Shown: in pieces, positions 1 through 8,899 of the stretch
Position numbering within the stretch: the stretch's first letter is position 1
Layout of the letters: each line of letters begins with the position of its first letter
Assembly: GCF_024498195.1 (NCBI RefSeq)
Contig: NZ_CP101824.1
Location: 2,418,001 to 2,482,000, forward strand
DNA: 64,000 nucleotides
Origin: Halovivax cerinus
GTDB lineage: Archaea; Halobacteriota; Halobacteria; Halobacteriales; Natrialbaceae
Reading direction: 5' to 3'
Made by a program: the position numbers and the translations under genes
Notes under the pieces: generated by a model
Seen by the model: the letters and a program-made list of their open reading frames with translations, nothing else
Database searches by the model: none
Told to the model about the DNA's origin: nothing

Positions 1-768
1 GAGCGCGTCGAGGAAGTCGAACGCGAGGTCGAACGCCTGCTGCGCGACGTCGAGAAGTCGCCGCTGTCGGTCGAGCGCCACGGCGTCGACGCCGCCGTCG
101 AGGAGATCGACGAGACGGTCGTTCCGATCGCCCGCACGAGCGCGGTCACGATGACGGGCCTCGACACCCTCGACGAATTGTTCGACCGGTTGCCCAAGAC
201 CGCGGGCGAGGACGGCGAGTTCCGGATGTACGTCGATCGCTCCTACTCGGTGACCGGCGTCGGGGCGGTCGCATCGGGGACGATCAAGTCGGGTGCGGTC
301 GAGGCCGGCGACGAATTACTCGTCGGTCCGATGGCCGACGGCGGGTTCCACGAAGTCGAGGTGCGCTCCATCGAGATGCACTACCACCGCGTCGACAGGG
401 CTCGCTCCGGTCGGATCGTCGGTATCGCGCTGAAGGGGATCTCCGAATCGGCCCTGGAGCGAGGGATGGTCCTCCTGCCCGCCGACGCAGATCCCGAACC
501 CGTCCGGGAGTTCGAGGCCGAGGTGATGGTGCTCAACCACCCGACCCGCATCGGGGATGGCTACGAACCCGTGGTACACCTGGAGACGATCGGCGAGGCC
601 GCGGCGTTCTACCCCGAGGGTGGTCGTCTCCTGCCAGGCGACACGGGAAAGACACGCATTCGTTTCAAGTTCCGTCCGTATCTCGTCGAGGAGGGCCAGA
701 AGTTCGTCTTCCGCGAGGGCCGCAGCAAGGGCGTCGGTACGGTGACGGACGTCACGCCCCGAGTCTGA
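1..768 (+). CDS. GTPBP1-like translational GTPase, C-terminal part
   Basis: The reading frame is open from base 1, so the gene begins outside the window and the N-terminal G domain is missing. About 255 residues remain. They contain the end of the GTPase domain followed by EF-Tu-like beta-barrel domains 2 and 3: the stretch 'GTIKSGAVEAGDELLVGP' is the typical domain-2 pattern of elongation-factor GTPases, and 'RSGRIVGIALKG' the following strand. The overall arrangement resembles archaeal GTP-binding proteins of the GTPBP1/GTPBP2 group, which act in translation quality control or mRNA turnover in eukaryotes. The exact role in archaea is not known. It ends with a TGA stop, 90 bases before the next gene on the same strand. 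Confidence 0.8.
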   Translation, partial: ERVEEVEREVERLLRDVEKSPLSVERHGVDAAVEEIDETVVPIARTSAVTMTGLDTLDELFDRLPKTAGEDGEFRMYVDRSYSVTGVGAVASGTIKSGAVEAGDELLVGPMADGGFHEVEVRSIEMHYHRVDRARSGRIVGIALKGISESALERGMVLLPADADPEPVREFEAEVMVLNHPTRIGDGYEPVVHLETIGEAAAFYPEGGRLLPGDTGKTRIRFKFRPYLVEEGQKFVFREGRSKGVGTVTDVTPRV

Positions 769-828
769 CTCGAGCCGGTTTACGCCAGGTGACGGACGGG
801 GTTCTCAGTACCGAACCTGACAGAAACA

Positions 829-838
829 GTTAGTATTC
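829..838 (+). promoter_or_regulatory. TATA-like element of the SDR gene
   Basis: The AT-rich stretch AGTTAGTATT lies 21-30 bases before the ATG at 859. This is the normal spacing of an archaeal TATA box for a leaderless transcript. Confidence 0.45.
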
Positions 839-858
839 CCGCGGGTGAACTGTCGACT

Positions 859-1851
859 ATGCACATCTTCGTCGCCGGCGCGACAGGCGTCCTCGGACGG
901 CGACTCGTCGCGGAACTCGAAGATCGCGGCCACAACGTGGTCGGACTAGTACGGGACGACGCAGGCGCGGAAGCGGTCCGATCGCGTGGTGGGACGCCGG
1001 TCGTCGGTGACGTACTCGACCGCCCCTCTCTCGTCGAGGCTGTCGGGCCTGACATCGATGCCATTGTCCACGCGGCGACGGCGATTCCGACCGACGCGAA
1101 ACCGTCCGCGGCGGACTGGAAACGCAACGACCGGATCCGGATCGACGGAACCGAACATTTGCTCGCGGCGGCCAGAGAGGCCGAGGTGGGGCAATTTGTC
1201 GCACAGAGCATCGTCTGGGTCGCTCGCCAGCCCGACGGGAGCGCGTTCGACGAGACGGCGACGCCGAACCCGGATCGAACGACGGCGTCGGCGCTCGAAG
1301 CCGAGGAGCTGGTGGAAGCGGCGACGGCCGGGACCGGGATGGATGGCTGCGTTCTACGCGGCGGCTGGTTTTACGCCCCCGATGCGGCACATACGCGCCA
1401 ATTCGGCGAGCGTCTCCTCGCCGGCCGGATGCCTGTCGTCGGGAGCGGCCTCCTCGGTCGCCGGGACGCGACGCTCTCGGTGGTGCACGTCGACGACGCC
1501 GCGGCGGCCTACGCCAGCGCGATCGAACACCGCCTCTCTGGGGTGTATCACGTGGTCGACGAGGAACCGGTGACGCTGGCTGCGTTTCTGCGCACGCTGG
1601 CGGACGAACTCGGCGCGTCGGCGCCACGTCGAGTTCCCGGCTGGCTCGCACGGCTGGCCGTCGGGCGCGACACCGTCCGACTGCTGACGAACTCGATGCC
1701 GACGAATGCGGCGCGTTTTCGTGCGGAGACGGGCTGGAAACCTGTATACTCGACCTACGAGGCGGGGATCGAACGCGTCGTCGAACGGTGGCGGGAAACC
1801 GGTGCGATCGAACGGGTCGACGGTAGGTACGTCTGGCGGGGCGAGGTGTGA
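859..1851 (+). CDS. NAD(P)-binding SDR-type epimerase/dehydratase family protein
   Basis: A 330-residue protein with an N-terminal Rossmann fold (GATGVLG at residues 7-13), so it binds NAD(P). The order of strands fits extended or atypical short-chain dehydrogenases such as NAD-dependent epimerases. I do not see the usual catalytic YxxxK; the corresponding stretch reads TASALEAEELVEAA, so it may be a binding protein or an atypical reductase rather than a classical epimerase. The substrate is unknown. The C-terminal half (VVHVDDAAAAYASAIEH) matches the family's substrate-domain pattern. The gene has its own TATA-like element and converges on the minus-strand gene ending at 1888. Confidence 0.8.
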   Translation: MHIFVAGATGVLGRRLVAELEDRGHNVVGLVRDDAGAEAVRSRGGTPVVGDVLDRPSLVEAVGPDIDAIVHAATAIPTDAKPSAADWKRNDRIRIDGTEHLLAAAREAEVGQFVAQSIVWVARQPDGSAFDETATPNPDRTTASALEAEELVEAATAGTGMDGCVLRGGWFYAPDAAHTRQFGERLLAGRMPVVGSGLLGRRDATLSVVHVDDAAAAYASAIEHRLSGVYHVVDEEPVTLAAFLRTLADELGASAPRRVPGWLARLAVGRDTVRLLTNSMPTNAARFRAETGWKPVYSTYEAGIERVVERWRETGAIERVDGRYVWRGEV

Positions 1852-1887
1852 CCGGACGACGATCTACACTTGCGCCACACCGTCCGC

Positions 1888-2397
1888 TCACTCCGCGAGC
1901 CGATACCCGCCTTCGACCCGTTCGACGAGGCCGAACGCCGCGGCCCACCCGAGCAGTCGGTCGATACGGTCCGTCCAGTGCTCCGTGAGGTCGTCCCCGT
2001 GGCGGCGCCGAGCCGTGCGCGGGATCCCGCCCCCTTCGTCGAGGTGGGCGAAGACGGCCGTCGGCGGGAGCGGCTCGTCCGCCGTCTCGATCGCGTCGAG
2101 GACTACGGCAGCGCCCACCACTCGCGATCTGAACGCGTTCGCGAGGCACTCCGGGTCGAGGGTACCGTCTATCGGGTTGCGCCGGTAGCCAGTCGATTCC
2201 TCGGCGGCGAGTTCGAGCGCGCGGCAGAACGTCAGCCAGTCCGCCGCGGCGTCACGCGTTTCGATCGTCGTTATCGCCATCACTCGGGCACAGCAATCGA
2301 GTTCGGGATCGGGCGTCGCCGGAAGCGCCGTCCGGACGGCGTCGAGCGTGACGAGCGGCTCGTCGGCCGGTGGAGCGGGGAGCGGTTTGAATTGCAC
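1888..2397 (-). CDS. Conserved-looking hypothetical haloarchaeal protein
   Basis: I chose the GTG at 2397, which gives 169 residues starting VQFKPLPAPP; a longer frame upstream is low-complexity antisense of mch. The protein is acidic and mainly alpha-helical, with no signal peptide or membrane segment. Two cysteines occur together (DCCARVM near residue 38). It begins 19 bases after the stop of mch on the same strand, so the two are probably co-transcribed. I do not recognise the family and assign no function. Confidence 0.65.
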   Translation of the reverse strand: MQFKPLPAPPADEPLVTLDAVRTALPATPDPELDCCARVMAITTIETRDAAADWLTFCRALELAAEESTGYRRNPIDGTLDPECLANAFRSRVVGAAVVLDAIETADEPLPPTAVFAHLDEGGGIPRTARRRHGDDLTEHWTDRIDRLLGWAAAFGLVERVEGGYRLAE

Positions 2398-2416
2398 GGG
2401 TGGTCTCGGGGATCGA

Positions 2417-3349
2417 CTACAGGTCGAACGACTCGACGAGGACGTCCTCGTGCGTCTCGCCGAACGTGTGTGTCTCGCCGCCGAGTACGTCGACGGTGAC
2501 CGTCGCGGGACCGAACAGTTCGGCTGGCGCGTCCTCGAAGTTCCAGTCCATCCCGTCGAAGATCTCCGCGAACGGACTGCCGTGCTCGTCGGCGGCCGAC
2601 GACGCGATCGCGTCGAAGTCTTCGAACGGTTCGCGGACGACGAGGTGAGCGCGACCGCCGTAGGCGACCGCGTCGGTCGTACGGCCGATGGCCGTCCGCT
2701 CGTCCGCGGCGACGGGTGCGACCGGGGCACGACTGCTCGCGGAGACGATATCCCGGGGATCGTAGCCGAGTTCAGTGAGTCGGTACGTCGCAAGCTCGGC
2801 CACCCGCGCGGCGTTCGTCACGCTGCCGACGAGGCTCGCCGTCGGGTACGCGAGGAGGAAGACCCCGCTGGGCTGGACGTCGGCGAACGCGGCCACCTGG
2901 TCGGCCGCGGCGACCGTCGGTCGCTCGTCCGTCTCGACGGCCAGCGCCGTGAGGTCGAACTCTTCCGCGTAGCCGAGTCGCTGATAGACGTCCTCTTCGG
3001 CGACGAGTGCGCGAGCTGGACCGCTGCCGAGTCCCTCGAAGTCTTCGGTCACGAGCTCCCAGCCGGCCTTCTGGGCGCACAGTAGCGACAGGGCGGGCTG
3101 GTCCGTCGAGAGTTCGACGTACGGAATCGACGCGCCGGCGAGCGTGTCGAGCGCTCGGTGAGGGGTCGCGAGTCCGGCGGTCTGAATCTCCGTGAGTAAT
3201 AGACCGGCCTCCATCCCGCCTGGGTGATCGATTCCGAAGTCGAGGACGGTCGATTCGTTCGCGAGTTCCGTGACGCCGAGGTTCAGTTCGTCGGCGTACT
3301 CGAGGGCTTCGTCGACGAGTTCGATCGCCATCCGGTTCAGTTGGTCCAT
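2417..3349 (-). CDS. mch: Methenyltetrahydromethanopterin cyclohydrolase
   Basis: A 310-residue protein, the usual length for Mch. It matches the family along its whole length, for example 'STVLDFGIDHPGGMEAGLLL' near the start, 'ELSTDQPALSLLCAQKAGW' and 'GLGSGPARAL' in the middle. The enzyme interconverts methenyl- and formyl-tetrahydropterin in the cytosol. In methanogens the cofactor is tetrahydromethanopterin; haloarchaea do not make methane, and Mch there is thought to work in folate-like one-carbon metabolism. A TATA-like CGTTAAGG (minus-strand reading CCTTAACG, 3370-3377) sits 21-28 bases upstream of the ATG. The hypothetical gene at 2397 follows directly. A beta-RFAP synthase homologue occurs at 62216. 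Confidence 0.93.
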   Translation of the reverse strand: MDQLNRMAIELVDEALEYADELNLGVTELANESTVLDFGIDHPGGMEAGLLLTEIQTAGLATPHRALDTLAGASIPYVELSTDQPALSLLCAQKAGWELVTEDFEGLGSGPARALVAEEDVYQRLGYAEEFDLTALAVETDERPTVAAADQVAAFADVQPSGVFLLAYPTASLVGSVTNAARVAELATYRLTELGYDPRDIVSASSRAPVAPVAADERTAIGRTTDAVAYGGRAHLVVREPFEDFDAIASSAADEHGSPFAEIFDGMDWNFEDAPAELFGPATVTVDVLGGETHTFGETHEDVLVESFDL

Positions 3350-3516
3350 GTACCGTCTTGTGGGTCACCCGTTAAGGGGTTTGTCAGATAGGGTTTGGTT
3401 CGTCTCCGGGTCGCGTCCGGATGAACGATTGTGGGGCCGATCCCACCGACCGGGCCCACCGGAGGTGACTCCTCGACGCTCCGTCGTCCGCGACCGGTCG
3501 TGCCCGAAGAAAAAGG

Positions 3517-3524
3517 CTTGTATA
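3517..3524 (+). promoter_or_regulatory. TATA box of the DUF106 gene
   Basis: CTTGTATA lies 26-33 bases before the ATG at 3550. The intergenic region 3350-3549 is divergent and also holds the mch promoter on the other strand. Confidence 0.5.
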
Positions 3525-3549
3525 CTGGAGGTGGCCTAGGCTCGAACGA

Positions 3550-4509
3550 ATGACCCGTACGGTGGAGAAAGTGAACTCGCTCCTTCGGGAGGACGCGGAG
3601 ATGGAATCCGCGCTCGAATCCATCCGCGATCAGGCGGACGACAACGGGGGTGAGGTCGCGTGGGGTGACGTCAGCGACGACCTCACGAGCGGCCAGTGGG
3701 GCCGGATCATCGAACAGGGCGTGCTGGTCGACGGGAACGACGGGTTCGAGATCGCCGACCGAGAGGCGCTCGACGAGGCCCTTGACGGTGACACGGACGG
3801 CGAGCCCCTCGGCGGCGTCGAGATCGATCCCGAGGAGTCGAAGTGGTCCCAGTGGGACAAACTCGCCGGCGCCACTGCGCTCCTGTTGATGTTCGGCTAC
3901 TGGACGAACACCGTCCGCGACCTCGTCGGCAACACGATGAACGCGTTCCTCGGTCCGCTCGACGCGAACCTCCCGTTCTATGCGGTCATCCTCTCGATCT
4001 CGTTGCTCACCGGGCTCGCCTCGGCACTCGTCCAGTCGAACGTCATGGACCCCGAACGGATGGGCAAGTACCAAAAGCGCATGCAGGCCGTCCAGCAGAA
4101 GTCGAAGGACGCCCAGAAGGCACTGGAGGAAGCGAAGGACCGCGACGCGAGTGACGCGGAGATCGAACGTCTCCAGAACGAGGTCGATCGCGTCCAGCAA
4201 GAGCAGATGGAGTCGATGGGCGAGAACCTCGGCATGTTCAAAGAGCAGGGTCGGATGATGGTCTGGTCGATGCTCTTCATCATCCCGCTGTTCCTCTGGA
4301 TGTACTGGAAGATTCGCGCGTCCGGACCGCAGGCGGTCGACGCCGTAGAGATGGAGATGATCATGCCCATCTTCGGGAAGACCCAGTTCAACTCGGGCGC
4401 AGTCGGTCCCATGCCGGCCTGGATCGTCTGGTACTTCGTCTGTTCGATGGGCTTCTCCCAGGTCATCCGGAAGGCTCTGGACATCAACATGAGTCCCACG
4501 ACGGACTGA
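3550..4509 (+). CDS. DUF106 family membrane protein (archaeal Oxa1/EMC3-superfamily insertase)
   Basis: A 319-residue protein. The N-terminal 110 residues are soluble and acidic. They are followed by a first membrane stretch ([14 protein letters not shown]), a second ([20 protein letters not shown]), a charged coiled coil (about residues 175-225, rich in K, E, Q and R), and then membrane segments around [18 protein letters not shown] and [17 protein letters not shown]. This arrangement is that of archaeal DUF106, relatives of YidC/Oxa1, Get1 and EMC3, which insert membrane proteins. The order DUF106-cmk-truB is common in haloarchaea, where it usually follows secY and adk; here mch lies upstream instead. 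Confidence 0.88.
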   Translation: MTRTVEKVNSLLREDAEMESALESIRDQADDNGGEVAWGDVSDDLTSGQWGRIIEQGVLVDGNDGFEIADREALDEALDGDTDGEPLGGVEIDPEESKWSQWDKLAGATALLLMFGYWTNTVRDLVGNTMNAFLGPLDANLPFYAVILSISLLTGLASALVQSNVMDPERMGKYQKRMQAVQQKSKDAQKALEEAKDRDASDAEIERLQNEVDRVQQEQMESMGENLGMFKEQGRMMVWSMLFIIPLFLWMYWKIRASGPQAVDAVEMEMIMPIFGKTQFNSGAVGPMPAWIVWYFVCSMGFSQVIRKALDINMSPTTD

Positions 4510-4590
4510 GTCGGCCGACGATCGAGCCGCGCGGTCGATCGGTAGCGTACGCCGGGGTCCCGACGGGACGGGCGGTGTGATTCAAAACCC

Positions 4591-4598
4591 ATTTTACC
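4591..4598 (+). promoter_or_regulatory. TATA box of cmk
   Basis: ATTTTACC is 21-28 bases before the ATG at 4619. It supports that ATG, not the upstream in-frame start at 4577, because a transcript from this box would begin at or next to 4619. Confidence 0.6.
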
Positions 4599-4618
4599 TG
4601 CCCTCGCACACTTCGGGT

Positions 4619-5194
4619 ATGTTACTGACCGTCTCCGGTCCGCCGGGCAGCGGGAAGAGTACCACGGCGGCGTTGCTCGCGGAGCACTTCGAACTCCAGC
4701 ACGTGAGCGGCGGGGACATCTTTCGCGAACTCGCCGACGAACGAGACTACACGCCGCTCGAGTTCAACAAGTTAGCCGAGGAGAACGACTCGATCGACCG
4801 CGATCTCGACCGTCGACTTCGCGACGTCGCCGTCGAACGCGACGACCTGGTGCTCGAATCACGACTCGCCGGCTGGCTCGCCGGCGAGCACGCCGATTTC
4901 AAGTTCTGGCTCGACGCCCCGGCGTCGGTCCGCGGCGAACGCATCGCCGAGCGCGAGGAGAAGGACCCGGCGGCCGCCACGGAAGAGACGCGCGCTCGCG
5001 AGGCGAGTGAGGCTCAGCGCTACCGTGAGTACTACGGGATCGACATCGAGGATCTGAAGATCTACGACCTCTCCGTCAACACGGCGCGCTGGGATCCCGA
5101 CGCGGTCCTCGACATGCTCACGACGGCCGTCGAGGAGTACGACGCGACGGGAGACGAGGGCAAAGCCCCCGTCGAACTCGCAATCGACGTCTGA
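4619..5194 (+). CDS. cmk: Cytidylate kinase (archaeal type)
   Basis: A 191-residue P-loop kinase that phosphorylates CMP or dCMP with ATP in the cytosol. The Walker A motif GPPGSGKS is at residues 7-14, followed by [12 protein letters not shown], the typical archaeal CMP kinase substrate segment, and the lid arginines in [12 protein letters not shown]. The length fits the archaeal Cmk family. The start at 4619 places Walker A at the N-terminus as expected and lies the right distance from a TATA box. It is followed 36 bases later by truB, with which it is probably co-transcribed. Confidence 0.93.
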   Translation: MLLTVSGPPGSGKSTTAALLAEHFELQHVSGGDIFRELADERDYTPLEFNKLAEENDSIDRDLDRRLRDVAVERDDLVLESRLAGWLAGEHADFKFWLDAPASVRGERIAEREEKDPAAATEETRAREASEAQRYREYYGIDIEDLKIYDLSVNTARWDPDAVLDMLTTAVEEYDATGDEGKAPVELAIDV

Positions 5195-5230
5195 GTCGAT
5201 ACCCGCTCACCAACACACCCGCTCATCCAC

Positions 5231-6166
5231 ATGTCTTTGCGCGACCCACCGACTGACCGCTCGCTCGTCGACAGCCTCCACTTCGGCGTCGTAAACCTCG
5301 ATAAGCCACCCGGACCATCGTCCCATCAGGTAAGTGCCTGGATCCGGGACGCCGTCGACGACCGCCTGGCTGCGGTCGGTGCGGAGCCGATCGGACGGGC
5401 CGCGCACGCAGGGACGTTAGATCCCAAGGTGACTGGGTGCCTTCCCGTGATGCTCGGCGACGCAACCCGACTCGCCCAGGTGTTCCTCGAGGGGGAAAAG
5501 GAGTACGTGGCCGTTCTCGAGTGTCACGGTCCGGTTCCGACCGACGTCGAGTCGACGCTCGCCGCGTTCGAGGGCCCGATCTACCAGAAACCGCCGCGCA
5601 AGAGCGCGGTGTCGCGTCGACTTCGCGTGCGGGAGATCTACGACCTCGACGCGCTGGAGGTCCAGGAGCGCCGGCTCCTCCTGCGGATCCGCTGTGAGAG
5701 CGGGACGTACGTCCGGAAGCTCTGTCACGATCTGGGTCTCGCGCTCGGAACGGGCGCGCACATGGGCGACCTCCGGCGGACGGCGACCGATCCGTTCGAC
5801 GATCGCGATCTCGTGAGTGCAACGGATCTGCTCGACGCGCTCGCCTTCTGGGTCGAAGACGACGACCCCGAGCCGCTTCGATCGATCGTCGACCCGGCCG
5901 AGCGCATTCTGACCGGACTCCCTGCGGTGACGATCGCCGAGACCGCGGCGCACGAGGTGGCCAACGGTGCACCGGTCTACGCACCCGGCGTTCTCGACGT
6001 GGAGGGCGTGCCGGACCGGACACCTGGTGACGATACGGAGGCGGGCGAGCCGCCACTCGTCGCGTGTTACACGCCGAACGGATCTGCCGTCTGTCTCGGC
6101 ACGCTCGTCGGCGATCCGGACGCGGATTCGGGGACGGTCGTGGATCTCGAACGGGTGCTCGTCTGA
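5231..6166 (+). CDS. truB: tRNA/rRNA pseudouridine synthase Cbf5/TruB
   Basis: A 311-residue protein with the TruB catalytic motif AGTLDP (aspartate at about residue 65), the 'NLDKPPGPSSHQV' entry motif, and CESGTYVRKLCHDLG of the TruB fold. The C-terminal 90 residues form a PUA RNA-binding domain (VANGAPVYAPGV...VACYTPNG). In archaea this enzyme is the catalytic subunit of the H/ACA RNP, which converts uridine to pseudouridine in rRNA, and can also make Psi55 in tRNA. It lies 36 bases after cmk without an obvious promoter of its own, so it is likely in the same operon. Confidence 0.94.
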   Translation: MSLRDPPTDRSLVDSLHFGVVNLDKPPGPSSHQVSAWIRDAVDDRLAAVGAEPIGRAAHAGTLDPKVTGCLPVMLGDATRLAQVFLEGEKEYVAVLECHGPVPTDVESTLAAFEGPIYQKPPRKSAVSRRLRVREIYDLDALEVQERRLLLRIRCESGTYVRKLCHDLGLALGTGAHMGDLRRTATDPFDDRDLVSATDLLDALAFWVEDDDPEPLRSIVDPAERILTGLPAVTIAETAAHEVANGAPVYAPGVLDVEGVPDRTPGDDTEAGEPPLVACYTPNGSAVCLGTLVGDPDADSGTVVDLERVLV

Positions 6167-6210
6167 CGGTCGGTGCTGTCACGGCCTCGTCGATTGCCCA
6201 GGTCGTGACC

Positions 6211-6218
6211 GTTTAGCG
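6211..6218 (+). promoter_or_regulatory. TATA-like element before the M14-type hydrolase gene
   Basis: GTTTAGCG lies 22-29 bases before the ATG at 6240, consistent with a leaderless transcript. Confidence 0.4.
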
Positions 6219-6239
6219 TCCGCCCCCGAGTGAGCGAGT

Positions 6240-7355
6240 ATGGAAATCGGAACGGCGACGGCGCGTCCCGGCGAGCGGACAACTGGGTATCTGGACGTCA
6301 CCGGGTTACCGACCGGCGGCGCCGAACGACTCCCGGTCGTACTCGCGCGCGGAGAGACCGATGGACCGACGTTGTGGGTCACCGGTGGTGTCCACGGCAA
6401 CGAACTGACGGGCGTCGCGGTCACGCAGGACGTCCTCGCGGACGGCGTGCCGGACGGATTGTCGGGAACGGTGGTTTGCGTGCCCATCTGTAATCCATCT
6501 GGCGTGCGGGGCGTGGAGCGAACGTCGTCCTATCACGGCGACGATCCGAACCGATTCTTTCCGGATGGGCCGACGAGCGACGCGGACGATTCGAGCGACG
6601 ACCGGAGAGTCCAGGAACTGATCGACGAGCGCCTCTACCGGGCTATCGTCGACGGCGCGGACGCACATCTCGACGTCCACACCGCACAGGTCGGTTCCGT
6701 CCCCTTCGTGATCCGCGACCGAATTCTGTACGATCCGGCGGCGGACGAGGACACCGAATCCGGTGGTGGGGATGGCGAGCGCACCGAGCGCGAGGCCGCG
6801 GAACTGGCCGACCGACTCGACGCACTCGCGCGGGCGACGGGGATTCCGGTGGTGAACGAGTATCCCGCAGCGGAGTACGCCGATCGCAATCTCGACCGCT
6901 CGGCCGCCGGGGCGGTGCTCAATCGGGCCAGGATCCCGGCACTCACGCTGGAACTGGGGAGTTACGGCGTGGTCGAAGAGGCTCACCGCGCGACAGGCGT
7001 CGCGGCCGTCTATCGGACGATGGTCCACCTGGGTATGCTGGAGTCCGTACCGGATGCGGTGGCGAACGCCGCGCCGCCGGTCGCATCTCCGGTCGACTTT
7101 CCCGTCCGCCGGTACCGGGGTCCGAGAGCGCCGAGGGCGGGACTCTGTAGACACGTGCTCGAGGCCGGCGAAACCTTCGAATCCGGCGCGGAACTCGCGA
7201 CCCTCGTGTCGCCACACGGCGACGAGATCGATTCGATACCCGTCGAAAACGACGGGTACGTCCTCGGTCGTGCGAATACGATCTGTTACGAGAACGACCC
7301 TGTGACGAGTCTCGCGGTCCGAGACGAGGGTCCGCTGGTCGCGCCGCGGGACTGA
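6240..7355 (+). CDS. Succinylglutamate desuccinylase/aspartoacylase family zinc hydrolase
   Basis: A 371-residue member of the M14-fold deacylases. The zinc ligands are visible: GGVHGNE (His and Glu, about residues 50-56) and DVHT (about residue 145), with a proposed catalytic glutamate in LTLELGSYG. NPSGVRG corresponds to the substrate-binding arginine region. The C-terminal 100 residues form the beta-barrel seen in aspartoacylases. Such enzymes remove acyl groups from amino acids; the substrate cannot be told from sequence. The gene stands alone, with the proline tRNA 84 bases downstream. Confidence 0.85.
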   Translation: MEIGTATARPGERTTGYLDVTGLPTGGAERLPVVLARGETDGPTLWVTGGVHGNELTGVAVTQDVLADGVPDGLSGTVVCVPICNPSGVRGVERTSSYHGDDPNRFFPDGPTSDADDSSDDRRVQELIDERLYRAIVDGADAHLDVHTAQVGSVPFVIRDRILYDPAADEDTESGGGDGERTEREAAELADRLDALARATGIPVVNEYPAAEYADRNLDRSAAGAVLNRARIPALTLELGSYGVVEEAHRATGVAAVYRTMVHLGMLESVPDAVANAAPPVASPVDFPVRRYRGPRAPRAGLCRHVLEAGETFESGAELATLVSPHGDEIDSIPVENDGYVLGRANTICYENDPVTSLAVRDEGPLVAPRD

Positions 7356-7407
7356 GCCACTTGTCGCCGACAGGGAGTCGCGTCGGTGATCACGTTCAAA
7401 CGACACG

Positions 7408-7415
7408 CTTAAACG
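7408..7415 (+). promoter_or_regulatory. TATA box of the tRNA-Pro gene
   Basis: GCTTAAAC is centred about 28 bases before the first base of the tRNA, the standard position for an archaeal promoter. Confidence 0.6.
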
Positions 7416-7439
7416 GCAACCGCACATCGATTCGGGTAC

Positions 7440-7510
7440 GGGACCGTGGGGTAGTGGTATCCTCTGCGGATGGGGTCCGTAGGACCTGAGTTCGACTCTC
7501 AGCGGTCCCA
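7440..7510 (+). tRNA. tRNA-Pro (anticodon GGG)
   Basis: A full cloverleaf can be folded by hand. The acceptor stem is GGGACCG paired with CGGTCCC (7440-7446 with 7503-7509), seven perfect pairs. The D arm contains the GGTA loop. The anticodon stem is TGCGG with CCGTA enclosing loop ATGGGGT, whose central GGG is the anticodon for proline CCC/CCU codons. The T arm is CTGAG-TTCGACT-CTCAG. The discriminator base is A, and no CCA is encoded. No intron is present. Confidence 0.95.
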
Positions 7511-7594
7511 CTTTTCGCTTTACAACTGTCGCACAATAGGCGTTTCAGCGCCTCTAGCGGCAGTTTTGGGGTCTGGAAGCAGCCCAAAATCGGG

Positions 7595-7837
7595 GTGGTC
7601 TGGGTGAGCGCGGACCGTTCCGATATCGACCCCGAGATTTTCCGAAAGCGGGTGTTCGTTGCACCCTCTCCGACCACGGATCGAGAGTTTCGGTGTGGGG
7701 AGTGTGGTGCGCGCTGTACACTCCTGCTCGACGGTCACTCGGAGGCCGGGCATCACTACTACTGCTCGCGACGGATGGAACGGACGGGATCGTACCGTCG
7801 CCCGCCGGTCGCGACCGACGGGGGTGAGCGACGGTGA
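7595..7837 (+). CDS. Small zinc-ribbon-like hypothetical protein
   Basis: An 80-residue frame starting at GTG. Its centre has FRCGECGARC and, 18 residues later, HHYYCSRR, giving Cys and His spacing like a short zinc ribbon. The N-terminal part (DPEIFRKRVFVAPSPTTD) reads like coding sequence, while the last 20 residues are arginine-rich and may be a degraded end. Small proteins of this shape are common in haloarchaeal proviruses and integrated elements, and it lies just behind a tRNA gene. Its stop overlaps a further short frame (7834-7941). The function is unknown, and it may be a remnant. Confidence 0.4.
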   Translation: MVWVSADRSDIDPEIFRKRVFVAPSPTTDREFRCGECGARCTLLLDGHSEAGHHYYCSRRMERTGSYRRPPVATDGGERR

Positions 7838-7941
7838 CGGACGTGTTCGTTCCCGCGTCGGCGCTGTACGACGTCGAGACGCGATCGACGAAGGCCGTCA
7901 CCTTCGACGTCGAGATGTCGGTGGCCACTCACACCGGGTGA
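7834..7941 (+). CDS. Possible 35-residue ORF overlapping the zinc-ribbon ORF
   Basis: It starts at GTG (7834) sharing four bases (GTGA) with the upstream stop, an arrangement typical of translational coupling. It reads VTDVFVPASALYDVETRST and then an acidic tail ending in THTG. Its composition is acidic like real haloarchaeal proteins, unlike its shadows. There is no known family. It may be real or the surviving end of a longer gene. Confidence 0.22.
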   Translation: MTDVFVPASALYDVETRSTKAVTFDVEMSVATHTG

Positions 7942-8307
7942 GAGGTGCCAGTAGTCTTTTATCATAATACGTTATATTTCTCTCTGCGGGCATGTCCGTC
8001 TGTGGTTGCCACCCAGATCATACACCGAGGTGCCCGCGTTTCTCGCAAACCTTCCCCAACGGAGATTAGGTTTACCGATGCCCGATATCGGCCAGAACGC
8101 CTATTCGTTAGGGGTACACGGGTTATACTGGCGGGTAGCACCCCCGACATTGATCACCGTCAATAGCCTGGGACCCCCGCCAACGGAGACGTGGGATGTA
8201 GCGCGGTCGGTCGGTCCCCCCGCCGAGCGCGCCACTATCATTTTCGGTTACTGAACGTTGTATGGGCTATCCGCCCAACGCTATTCCAATCGGTTGCGTC
8301 GCTCCCC
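7942..8307. other. Gene-free stretch, AT-rich at its left end
   Basis: 366 bases with no convincing gene. Positions 7953-7985 are much more AT-rich than the surroundings (TTTTATCATAATACG followed by TTATATTTC), which could be promoter or foreign DNA. No copy of the tRNA 3' end, terminal inverted repeat or transposase fragment was recognised. Codon quality of the open frames here is poor. Confidence 0.4.
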
Positions 8308-8517
8308 TCAGTGGCTGTGGCCGTGGTGGTGGCCGTGCCAGCCTGCGTCTTCCGTGTAGTGCAGGAAGTATTCGGAGTCCCCTCGTTTCAGGAAGAGGTG
8401 ATCGATGGGCCCCTCCTCTTCCATCGCGCCGACGAAGTCGAACGCGTCGTGTTGCTGGAGCGCGACGACCTCCTCGGGTCGTAACGGACGGTCTGGGAGC
8501 GAGTTCTCGAGTGCCAT
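8308..8517 (-). CDS. Small hypothetical protein with a histidine-rich tail
   Basis: 69 residues starting MALENSLPDRPLRPEEV. I preferred this ATG (8517) to the one at 8541 because the product then starts like other haloarchaeal small proteins. The C-terminus is WHGHHHGHSH: six of the last nine residues are histidine, a likely metal-binding tail for nickel, zinc or copper. The rest is acidic and probably folded (VALQQHDAFDFVGAMEEEG; HLFLKRGDSEYFLHYTED). No signal peptide or membrane segment. The function is unknown. Confidence 0.6.
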   Translation of the reverse strand: MALENSLPDRPLRPEEVVALQQHDAFDFVGAMEEEGPIDHLFLKRGDSEYFLHYTEDAGWHGHHHGHSH

Positions 8518-8899
8518 GGGAACGAAAGTGAGTGGACCCACTTGAATTGCTCTGTCACGTCTCGGTCGACCGCCGAAACCGAATCTCGTCGGCCAGTAGA
8601 GCTAACAGGGCCACTCACTCACTCGTAGGTGGCGAGGGACACGGAGCTGTCGTTGCCGACAGGGGGCTCGACGAACCCGTTCCGACCCTCGCCAGACTCG
8701 TTGCCAACGGCTCGTGTCAGTTCGCCTCGGTCGTGTGATGCGTGGCCCGTCGTACCGTTTGGGTATCGATCGCCGCCAGACTGGCTACGGTTGCACCTTC
8801 GAACGGTGACTGTGTTCAGGAAATGTGCGATTTCTTCCGGACCGACCGATAAACGGTGAAAACAGTTTTGTAATCTACAGGGTTCGGATCGGATGCAAC
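8518..8899. other. Intergenic stretch without a recognised gene
   Basis: 382 bases between the divergent small genes at 8517 and 8900. It should hold both promoters. The plus-strand side has an AT-richer region (8852-8874, including TTTTGTAAT) about 30 bases before the ATG at 8900. No other structure was seen. Confidence 0.4.

Noticed and set aside
857-2149. A 430-residue minus-strand frame opposite the SDR gene
   Set aside because: It is almost only R, P and S, with no domain, and lies antisense to a clearly coding gene. GC-rich genomes give such long antisense frames by chance.
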